Assembly (NCBI GenBank): GCA_902783345.1
Contig: CACZQI010000028.1
Location: forward strand, 1-5,149
Reading direction: 5' to 3'
DNA from: an uncultured Erysipelotrichaceae bacterium
GTDB lineage: Bacteria > Bacillota_I > Bacilli_A > RF39 > UBA660
Length of the DNA stretch: 5,149 nucleotides
In this document: positions 1 through 5,149 of the stretch, one piece after another
Layout of the letters: each line of letters opens with the position of its first letter
How positions within the stretch are numbered: position 1 is the first letter of the stretch
Position numbers and translations under genes: made by a program
Notes under the pieces: model-generated
Told to the model about the DNA's origin: nothing
The model's database searches: none
What the model saw: only the letters and a program-made list of their open reading frames with translations

Positions 1-44
1 AGTCAGCTTGGAAGGCTGAAGTTCTACCACTAAACTACACCTGC
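1..44 (-). tRNA. tRNA-Gly(UCC), 5' part, cut by window edge
   Basis: This is the 5' portion of a glycine tRNA, read on the minus strand from base 44. Visible in order are the 5' acceptor strand GCAGGTG, the TA of positions 8-9, and a D arm with stem GTTT/GAAC around AGTGGTA. A five-pair anticodon stem (TCAGC/GCTGA, bases 15-19 and 3-7) encloses the loop CTTCCAA. The anticodon is TCC (bases 10-12 on the plus strand), which reads GGA and other GGN glycine codons. The variable loop, T arm and 3' acceptor strand lie beyond base 1. Other tRNA genes may follow outside the window. The fold and anticodon are read directly; the identity follows from the anticodon. Confidence 0.94.
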
Positions 45-85
45 AAAATTAAATTGACAAGATAAATTATAACATATCTTGCCAA
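45..85 (-). terminator. Probable tex terminator, overlapping the tRNA promoter
   Basis: Read in the tex direction, bases 85-75 (TTGGCAAGATA) can pair with bases 64-54 (TATCTTGTCAA). This forms an 11-pair stem with one G-U wobble around a 10-base loop, followed by the T-rich tail TTTAATTTT. It starts 24 bases after the tex stop codon. In the opposite direction the wobble becomes an A/C mismatch, so the hairpin favours the tex direction. The stem is A+T-rich, so termination may be only partial and some tex mRNA could read into the tRNA. Confidence 0.5.
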
Positions 86-93
86 TATTTCAA
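66..93 (-). promoter_or_regulatory. Probable promoter of tRNA-Gly
   Basis: On the minus strand there is a TTGAAA -35 element (bases 88-93), a 16-base spacer, and a perfect TATAAT -10 element (bases 66-71). The TGT directly upstream of the -10 makes it an extended -10. Transcription would start near base 59, giving a leader of about 15 bases before the tRNA 5' end at 44. This fits a strong housekeeping promoter for a stable RNA. The hexamers are seen; promoter activity is inferred. Confidence 0.6.
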
Positions 94-108
94 GTATTTT
101 TACATAAT

Positions 109-2238
109 TTATTTTAAAATTGGCAATAAACTTAAAGATACTTTTTCTTTTTCTTTGTTAATTTCATCAATATAAACTGTAATAATATCTCCAACATTTA
201 CTATTTCTTTAGGGTCTTTAACAAACTCTTTACTCATTTTAGATATATGTAAAAGTCCATCATCATGAAGCCCTATATCAACAAAAGCTCCAAAAGTAGC
301 TACATTTCTAACTGTTCCTTTAAGTGACATTCCAACTTTTAAATCATCTATTGTTAAGATATCACTTCTAAGTATTTGTTCTGGTGCTTCGCTTCGTGGG
401 TCTAACCCAGGATTTTTTAATTCTTTAATAATATCTTTAATAGTATATTCATCGCCACCAGTTTTGTTCATAAGTAATGATATATCCACATTTTCTAATT
501 TTTTCTTAAATTCTTCTTTTTGAATATCTTTAATACTTAAGTTTAGAATATTTAATATCTCATAGGTTAGATCATAACTTTCAGGATGAATTCCTGTATT
601 ATCTAATTCATTTGTTCCATTATTAATACGTAAGAATCCAATTGCTTGCTCATAAATTTTATCACTAGCAAGTTTTTTAATTTCCGTACGATTTTGAAAA
701 TCATTTTTTTCTTTAAATTTAATAATCTTATCTATTACAGGTTTAGTTAATCCCGAAACATATTTTAAAATAAAGGCTGAAGCAGTATTAATATTAACGC
801 CAACATCATTAACGACTTTACTAACTGTATAATCTAACCCTTCAGTAAGTTTTTTAGTATTAACATCGTGTTGATATTCACCTACTCCAATTGATTTAGG
901 ATCAATTTTAACAAGTTCTGATAAAGGATCAATAACTCTTCGGCCAATGGATACTGCACTTCTTTCTTGCACTTCAAAGGTAGGAAATTCTCTTTGGGCT
1001 TCTTTACTTGCTGAATAGACAGATGCCCCTGCTTCACTAACAATTATGTAATAAACACCTGATAAATTCTTAATTGTTTCAGCAACAAATTCTTCACTTT
1101 CTCTAGATGCTGTCCCATTACCTATTGCGATAAGGTTTATTTGATATTTGTCAATAAGTTCTAATAATTTTTTACTAGCGCCTATCTTATCATTTTTAGG
1201 CTCGTGAGGATAAATAACATCAATATGTAAAACATTACCTTTTTCATCTAAACAAGCAAGCTTACAACCAGTTCTAAAAGCTGGGTCAAATCCTAAAACC
1301 CGGTAGCCAGTAATTGGTCTAGTCATTAATAAATTTTCTAAATTAGATTTAAATACTTCAATTGCATTATCTTCAGCTTTTTCTGTTAACTCTGCTCTAA
1401 CATCTCTTTCAACTGATGGATAGATAAGTCTTTTTAAAGCATCTTTTAAGGCATTCTCTACATAATCGCATACAAAAGATGCCGGATTTTTAATAATCTT
1501 ACCTTTTAAATAATTAAAAATATAATCTGTATCATAATCTAGTTTAACACTAAGAACGCCTTCTTTTTCTGCACGATTAAGAGCTAGCACTCTATAACTC
1601 TTAACATATTTAATTTTTTCCGTAAAATCATAATACATTTCATATATCTTTTTTTCATCAATAGCATTTTTCTTAATTTTTGATTCAATGCTACCATTAT
1701 TATAAATATAATTTCTAACAAATTTACGATAATATGCATTATCACTAATCCATTCACTAATGATATAACAAGTATTATCTAATGCAGTTTTTTCATCAAC
1801 ATTAACGATATTACAAATACTATGCATATCTCCTTTTGTTGGAAATGACATAATTAACTTAGCAAGAGGTTCTAACCCCATTTTAATTGCCTCAGTAGCT
1901 TTAGTTTTTTTCTTTTCTTTATAAGGTAAATAAATATCCTCAACATCTACAAGTTTAGTGCATGCTAAAATATTTGCCTTTATTTCATCAGTAAGCATTC
2001 CTTTTTCATCTATTAATCTAATAACTTGCTCTTTTCTTTCCATCAAATTATTATAATAACGATATTTTTCTTCTATTTTTTGAATTTCATTCTCATCTAA
2101 TGCCCCTGTTACTTCTTTACGATAACGCGCTATAAAAGGTATAGTTGCGCCTTCTTTTAATAATTTTAATACTGCTTCTATTTGATTTACTTTAATATTT
2201 AACTCACTTGCAAGTTCTTTAATTACAATTTCATTCAT
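109..2238 (-). CDS. tex: Tex family transcription accessory / S1 RNA-binding protein
   Basis: The gene encodes a 709-residue cytoplasmic nucleic-acid-binding protein of the Tex family (YdcI in Bacillus subtilis). This conserved housekeeping factor acts on RNA and transcription, and its exact role is still poorly defined. Domains in order are: a helical Tex N-terminal region (about 1-200, with PFIARYRKEVTGALDE near 34-49); an RNase H-like YqgF domain (about 313-445, with GFDPAFRTGCK at 316-326 and IGNGTASRESE near 372-382); a helix-hairpin-helix segment (about 485-555); the GLDPRSEAP linker (611-619); and a C-terminal S1 domain (about 632-705, with GTVRNVATFGAFVDIGLHDDGLLHIS). The length matches the roughly 720 residues of Gram-positive relatives, so it looks intact. 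The ATG start is supported by AGGAG (bases 2246-2250), 7 bases upstream. A terminator lies behind it, so it is probably transcribed alone. Confidence 0.96.
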   Translation of the reverse strand: MNEIVIKELASELNIKVNQIEAVLKLLKEGATIPFIARYRKEVTGALDENEIQKIEEKYRYYNNLMERKEQVIRLIDEKGMLTDEIKANILACTKLVDVEDIYLPYKEKKKTKATEAIKMGLEPLAKLIMSFPTKGDMHSICNIVNVDEKTALDNTCYIISEWISDNAYYRKFVRNYIYNNGSIESKIKKNAIDEKKIYEMYYDFTEKIKYVKSYRVLALNRAEKEGVLSVKLDYDTDYIFNYLKGKIIKNPASFVCDYVENALKDALKRLIYPSVERDVRAELTEKAEDNAIEVFKSNLENLLMTRPITGYRVLGFDPAFRTGCKLACLDEKGNVLHIDVIYPHEPKNDKIGASKKLLELIDKYQINLIAIGNGTASRESEEFVAETIKNLSGVYYIIVSEAGASVYSASKEAQREFPTFEVQERSAVSIGRRVIDPLSELVKIDPKSIGVGEYQHDVNTKKLTEGLDYTVSKVVNDVGVNINTASAFILKYVSGLTKPVIDKIIKFKEKNDFQNRTEIKKLASDKIYEQAIGFLRINNGTNELDNTGIHPESYDLTYEILNILNLSIKDIQKEEFKKKLENVDISLLMNKTGGDEYTIKDIIKELKNPGLDPRSEAPEQILRSDILTIDDLKVGMSLKGTVRNVATFGAFVDIGLHDDGLLHISKMSKEFVKDPKEIVNVGDIITVYIDEINKEKEKVSLSLLPILK

Positions 2239-2258
2239 ATTTTTTCTCCTACAAAAAT

Positions 2259-2264
2259 ATTATA
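2259..2264 (-). promoter_or_regulatory. Candidate -10 element for tex
   Basis: A perfect TATAAT lies on the minus strand 20 bases before the tex start codon. No convincing -35 hexamer sits 16-18 bases upstream; TAGTTT is the nearest and is poor. The implied leader of about 14 bases would put the AGGAG ribosome site almost at the mRNA 5' end. The strong terminator just upstream implies that tex needs its own promoter, which makes this the best candidate. In so A+T-rich a region a chance match is possible. Confidence 0.35.
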
Positions 2265-2293
2265 AAATATTTGCCAGCATAAAACTAGTTTAT

Positions 2294-2331
2294 CAAAGAA
2301 AAAAATCAAAGTTTGTTTTCCTTTGATTTTT
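2294..2331 (-). terminator. Strong intrinsic terminator closing the serpin/Rpn-relic unit
   Basis: Bases 2301-2311 (AAAAATCAAAG) and 2321-2331 (CTTTGATTTTT) form an 11-pair stem around a 9-base loop. On the minus strand the stem runs out into seven consecutive T, then C and TTT. It lies about 30 bases after the stop of the Rpn relic and about 60 bases before the tex start, so it separates the upstream transcript from tex. The symmetry gives a shorter T run on the plus strand, so it could work in both directions. A second ATCAAAG copy (2292-2298) could pair with the same 3' arm as an alternative. Confidence 0.75.
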
Positions 2332-2361
2332 AACTACATACTATGTATTTTGAATATCATT

Positions 2362-2517
2362 TTAATCTTTAATAGATAAGCCTGTTGTTTTAGAGACTAA
2401 ATCAATCGAAATATTTTCTTTTAAAAGATTCTTTGCAATAGCAATAGAGTTTTCTTTAATTCCTAAAGCATAGCCTTCTTTAGCGCCTTCACTTTTAGCA
2501 TCATCTAATGCCCCTAA
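2362..2517 (-). pseudogene. C-terminal relic of Rpn-family PD-(D/E)XK nuclease/transposase-like protein
   Basis: A minus-strand frame of 51 codons ends in TAA at 2362-2364 and is bounded upstream by an in-frame TGA at 2518-2520. It has no ATG, GTG or TTG start. The translation, with GAKEGYALGIKENSIAIAKN followed by LLKENISIDLVSKTTGLSIK, matches the C-terminal tail of Rpn (recombination-promoting nuclease) family proteins. That tail is typically a run of EG..xG repeats, then IAKNLL, then a small TGLS-type helix. The nuclease core of roughly 200-250 residues with the PD-(D/E)XK site is absent, so the piece should be inactive. It is a deletion remnant between the serpin and tex. Family assignment rests on tail resemblance alone. 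Confidence 0.72.
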
Positions 2518-2538
2518 TCACCTACTCTAAGGTGATTA
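2515..2538. repeat. 24-base perfect inverted repeat at the 5' edge of the Rpn relic
   Basis: Half-sites TAATCACCT (2515-2523) and AGGTGATTA (2530-2538) are perfect inverted copies around the 6-base centre ACTCTA. As RNA this is a 9-pair hairpin. No T run follows on the minus strand, and only TATCATTT follows on the plus strand, so it is a poor terminator. It abuts the truncated end of the Rpn relic and overlaps a TATAAT on the minus strand. It could therefore be an operator, a transcript 5' stem-loop, or a scar of the deletion. Confidence 0.6.
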
Positions 2539-2568
2539 TATCATTTAATTGCCCCCCGCAAGTGTCAA
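2535..2568 (-). promoter_or_regulatory. Candidate minus-strand promoter upstream of the Rpn relic
   Basis: On the minus strand there is a consensus TTGACA (2563-2568) and a TATAAT (2535-2540) preceded by TGA, which makes an extended -10. The two are 22 bases apart, too far for a normal pair. Either the extended -10 acts without a -35, or TTGACA pairs with the poorer AATGAT 17 bases downstream. No functional gene follows before the terminator at 2294-2331, so any promoter here would be a leftover or drive only a short RNA. Confidence 0.3.
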
Positions 2569-2600
2569 ATTTGCGTAAAGTTTACAACTTTTAGACAGTA
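2551..2600. other. GC-richer patch with small inverted repeats, possible mobile-element end relic
   Basis: Between the serpin stop and the Rpn relic sits a C6 run (2552-2557) that is out of character for the surroundings. It is followed by CGCAA/TTGCG (2557-2561 and 2571-2575) and AAAGTT/AACTTT (2577-2582 and 2586-2591) as short inverted repeats. Read on the minus strand, loosely repeated units of the form AAAGTTGTAAACTTTACG and AAATTTGACACTTGCGG follow each other. Some insertion-sequence ends look like this, but no transposase is present and I cannot name a family. The hairpins are too weak to call a serpin terminator. Confidence 0.25.
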
Positions 2601-2614
2601 CTTATTTAAAGTGT

Positions 2615-3841
2615 TTATTTACAACTTGCTCCAGCCCAAGTATTAGGTTTATTTATGACTCCCATAAATAAAATTTCATTACTTTCTTTTTCTCTAATCA
2701 TTGCAATAAAAGGTTTATTAAAAATAATATTTACTTCTTTATAATCATCTGGCATCATTGCGGAAGTATTTTTAACTCCAAAATAAGTTACTGCTGCTGC
2801 TTTAGTTCCTACTTCATTAAAATCAATATAAGTTTTATGAATTGCATCATCAACATATAAATTACCTAAATGCTCTTTATCTAAATTTTCTCTTGTAATC
2901 ATTTTAGTTAAATCGGCTTTTTCAGCATCAAACGCATCTTTAATACCCATATTAATTAAAATATCTTTAAAATTATCTAATGAATAACTAAAATCAAATT
3001 TTGGTATTGATAAATTAATATGTAATTTATTACTAGCTTTTTCAGTTATTTTATCTAAAGCCTCTAAATCTTTTTCAAAATATTTATCAATATAAGTACT
3101 CATATCTTCATTTGGTAATATACCAATAAATTCTAATTTAGTATCTCTTTCATAAGGTAAAATTATTCCTTTAGCATTATCACTTTTAATATAGGATACA
3201 TTTTCATAAGTATAAGTATTATGCATCATTGAAACATCTATTTTTTTATTATCAATAGTAGTAAATTTTTCTTTTTTAGTATTTACACATTCAAATTCAT
3301 TATCCCATTTAACATCTATTGCGATAGCGTTAGCAAGACCTAGGACAAAACTATCATCCATTTCATCTAAAATCTTTTTAATCATACCATCAGTATTTTT
3401 ATTAACCCAGTTATTTATTATTTTAGGAGTTTTAAATTCATCAACTAAAACTTCTGATTTATATTTATTCTTTAAGTTATTAATAAAATCTTTTTCAATA
3501 AATTTTTGATACTTATCTCTTATAAATAAAGCATTCGCTATTTTAATGTTTTCATTATTAATAATAGATACTTTTTCATTTAATACTTTATCTATTTCTT
3601 TAAGGGTATTATTATTAGATCCTTCTTTTAATAAAGATAATGCCATTTTAATTGAATAAGGGCTAACTAAATAATTATCATTATTAGTATTATTAACGAG
3701 TTTTAACAAATTAATATCAAATTTATCAGTTAAAGATACTGGTTTAGGATTATTTTCTTTCTTATTAACTTTCTTATAAAAAAAGAAAGCAATTAATAGA
3801 CCAAGAATAATTAATCCAATAATTAATAATTTCTTTTTCAT
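2615..3841 (-). CDS. Membrane-anchored serpin (serine/cysteine protease inhibitor)
   Basis: This 408-residue serpin is a suicide-type protease inhibitor whose reactive loop traps a protease covalently. Residues 1-3 are KKK-rich, 4-22 form a hydrophobic helix, and 23-28 are basic again. No lipobox or clear signal-peptidase site is visible, so it is probably anchored in the membrane with the serpin fold outside. Serpin landmarks include SPYSIKMALSLLKEGSNNNT (60-79), INNWVNKNTDGMIKKIL (142-158), NAIAIDVKWDNEF (171-183), VSMMHN, the hinge EVGTKAAAVT (343-352), FNKPF (374-378) and ILFMGVINKP (390-399). The Thr at P14 and the Ala-rich hinge are typical of inhibitory members. AAAGGAA (3848-3854) precedes the ATG, with 7 bases between AGGA and the start. 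It follows the upstream gene by 14 bases, so the two are co-transcribed. The target protease cannot be read from the sequence; characterised gut-bacterial serpins often inhibit elastase-like enzymes. Confidence 0.93.
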   Translation of the reverse strand: MKKKLLIIGLIILGLLIAFFFYKKVNKKENNPKPVSLTDKFDINLLKLVNNTNNDNYLVSPYSIKMALSLLKEGSNNNTLKEIDKVLNEKVSIINNENIKIANALFIRDKYQKFIEKDFINNLKNKYKSEVLVDEFKTPKIINNWVNKNTDGMIKKILDEMDDSFVLGLANAIAIDVKWDNEFECVNTKKEKFTTIDNKKIDVSMMHNTYTYENVSYIKSDNAKGIILPYERDTKLEFIGILPNEDMSTYIDKYFEKDLEALDKITEKASNKLHINLSIPKFDFSYSLDNFKDILINMGIKDAFDAEKADLTKMITRENLDKEHLGNLYVDDAIHKTYIDFNEVGTKAAAVTYFGVKNTSAMMPDDYKEVNIIFNKPFIAMIREKESNEILFMGVINKPNTWAGASCK

Positions 3842-3855
3842 ATTAAATTCCTTTC

Positions 3856-5149
3856 TTAATATAACTTAATTATATTAGTAATATCACTTTCGATATTAAA
3901 TCCTATTTTAATAGTAGAACCTACTTTTAAGAATGGTAAATTATCACTTACACTAATAGATGCTTTATATTTATGATCTTCTTCATCAGTTATAAAGTAA
4001 TATGAATTACCTCCAATAGTAGCATCTTTTATAGTTTTAATTGTTATTGTTTTAGTAATTAATTCTTTTTCATTAGGTTCAATTTTCACATCGCCTAAAT
4101 AATTTTTAGCGGCTACTTCTATTCCTTTAGATGAATCAGTTACTACTACTTTTTGATAATCAGCTACATCAACAAAACCATACATCTTAACAAGACCTGC
4201 TGCATCTTTTAAACTAACTAAATATGTTGGTTTATTATTTAAATTAATTAAAAGTGGGAAAGTTGATGTATATTTCATTTGTTGAACTGCACCTTCAGCA
4301 CTTGCCATCGCACTGTATTCTTCAGCACCAGGGGCACTATAGAAAGATGTTTCCTTAGTTCTCATATTAGTTAAAATAAATCCTAAATTAGATTCATCTG
4401 ACACAATTGAGGTAATACCAGTATATAAGTAAATATCATCATTCATAGCTAAATAGTTATATCCTTCTGTAGTATTAACAACATTTTTTTGACCAAAAAT
4501 ACTATTAATATATCCTTGTTTATATGTCCCCCAATCATTAACTTGTTCAATAATTAAATCGGCTGAATAAGCCATATCTACCCAAGTAGGAACTTCATTA
4601 ATTTTCATTTTTTTACTAGTTCCATCAATAGGATTAAAGATAATTAAATCAGTTACTTCGGCTCTAAGACCAATAAGTTTATAAGAAATTACTGGCACAA
4701 TCCAATATGGATTACCATCATTATCAATTTCAAATGAAATTCGACCAAAACAATCAAATGGATAAGAAAATCTTAATTTTCTTTGTAATAACTCATTAAA
4801 ATGAGCAGATGGTACATAACGCATACCTTTATTTAGTTTAGTTAAACTAGCTTCTCCTGTTACACTATCAACTGTAATATAGCCTTTTACTCCTTCATTT
4901 CTATTAGTAAGCCATTTAATAAATGAAGCATAATCAAGTGGAGTAACTCTTACTATCTTATCATTATAATTAATTTGCGTATAAATATCTGATACATTAA
5001 ATTGACTAACAAGTTCACTCATTTGGCCCATTACTCTATCCCCTAATTTTTGTGATGAATCTTTATCAAGTAATGGAAGTTTAGTAAAATCTACTGGTTT
5101 TACATCATCAGTAAAAGTTTTTGTTTCATCAATTGTAATACGAGTTGCA
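3856..5149 (-). CDS. Uncharacterised conserved protein, N-terminus beyond window
   Basis: Bases 5148 to 3856 encode 430 visible residues and no stop interrupts the frame before the window edge, so the gene is 5'-partial. An ATG at 5029-5031 with AGGGGA 7 bases upstream could pass for a start. However, the 39 residues before it (including VDFTKLPLLDKDSSQKLGDR) read as ordinary protein continuous with what follows, so I treat that Met as internal. No catalytic motif or transmembrane helix is visible. The main block (visible residues about 60-350) is rich in beta strands and aromatic residues, with repeated VDSVTGE-like turns. The last 65 residues (TITIKTIKDATIGGNSYYF onward) look like a small separate beta-barrel domain. 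From memory, similar sequences occur in Bacillota as the C-terminal part of larger membrane proteins of unknown function; I cannot verify this here. It is the upstream partner of the serpin. Confidence 0.85.
   Translation of the reverse strand, partial: ATRITIDETKTFTDDVKPVDFTKLPLLDKDSSQKLGDRVMGQMSELVSQFNVSDIYTQINYNDKIVRVTPLDYASFIKWLTNRNEGVKGYITVDSVTGEASLTKLNKGMRYVPSAHFNELLQRKLRFSYPFDCFGRISFEIDNDGNPYWIVPVISYKLIGLRAEVTDLIIFNPIDGTSKKMKINEVPTWVDMAYSADLIIEQVNDWGTYKQGYINSIFGQKNVVNTTEGYNYLAMNDDIYLYTGITSIVSDESNLGFILTNMRTKETSFYSAPGAEEYSAMASAEGAVQQMKYTSTFPLLINLNNKPTYLVSLKDAAGLVKMYGFVDVADYQKVVVTDSSKGIEVAAKNYLGDVKIEPNEKELITKTITIKTIKDATIGGNSYYFITDEEDHKYKASISVSDNLPFLKVGSTIKIGFNIESDITNIIKLY

Noticed and set aside
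54..74. Plus-strand TTGACA (54-59) followed by TATAAC (69-74) as a promoter.
   Set aside because: The spacing is only 9 bases and no gene follows on the plus strand. The TTGACA is one arm of the tex terminator stem.
2362..2517. The 51-codon Rpn tail as a functional small protein.
   Set aside because: It has no ATG, GTG or TTG start codon in frame and no ribosome site, and it matches only the tail of a larger family.
2515..2526. TGA recoded as Trp (Mycoplasma-type code), which would extend the Rpn frame upstream of 2520.
   Set aside because: All genes use TGG for Trp and none has an internal TGA. Even with recoding, an in-frame TAG stop follows three codons upstream.
2577..2591. AAAGTT-TAC-AACTTT hairpin as the serpin terminator.
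   Set aside because: It has six A/T-rich pairs with a 3-base loop and no T run after it on the minus strand. The strong hairpin at 2294-2331 is a better end for the transcript.
3776..3841. Serpin as a lipoprotein.
   Set aside because: There is no cysteine in or after the N-terminal hydrophobic helix, so no lipobox exists. A single-pass membrane anchor fits better.
3856..5031. Taking the ATG at 5029-5031 as the true start of the unknown protein, supported by AGGGGA at 5039-5044.
   Set aside because: The frame stays open for 39 more codons to the window edge with normal protein composition that runs smoothly into the conserved block. An internal Met with a chance purine-rich stretch is more likely. 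Comparison with full-length homologues would settle it.

Overview
The window is very A+T-rich and every gene in it lies on the minus strand. It reads as a low-GC Bacillota chromosome segment. Supporting signs are the YdcI-type Tex protein, A/T-rich codon choice, AGGAG/AAAGGA ribosome binding sites and the tRNA-Gly(UCC) sequence. The standard bacterial code is used: Trp is TGG and every visible gene ends in TAA. A gut-dwelling member of the Bacilli or Clostridia is a reasonable guess, because membrane or secreted serpins and Rpn/PD-(D/E)XK nuclease relics are common there. The species cannot be read from the sequence.

In transcription order (high to low coordinates), the window opens inside a protein of unknown function. 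Its reading frame stays open to the window edge, so its N-terminus is missing. It is followed after only 14 bases by a serpin, a serine/cysteine protease inhibitor anchored in the membrane by one N-terminal helix. The two form an apparent operon. The 376-base gap after the serpin is a scrap-yard. It holds a short GC-richer patch of small inverted repeats, a 24-base perfect dyad overlapping an extended -10 motif, a start-less C-terminal relic of an Rpn-family nuclease, and a strong hairpin-plus-T-run terminator that closes the unit.

The complete tex gene follows, encoding a 709-residue housekeeping RNA-binding transcription accessory protein with its own ribosome binding site and probably its own promoter. 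After tex comes the 5' part of a tRNA-Gly(UCC), cut by the window edge. The 64 bases between tex and the tRNA appear to serve twice, as the tex terminator hairpin and as the tRNA promoter.

The points of most biological interest are the membrane-tethered serpin, which has an inhibitory-type hinge and an unusually long reactive loop, and its tight linkage to a conserved-looking but uncharacterised protein. I see no CRISPR array, intact mobile element, toxin-antitoxin pair or phage genes.
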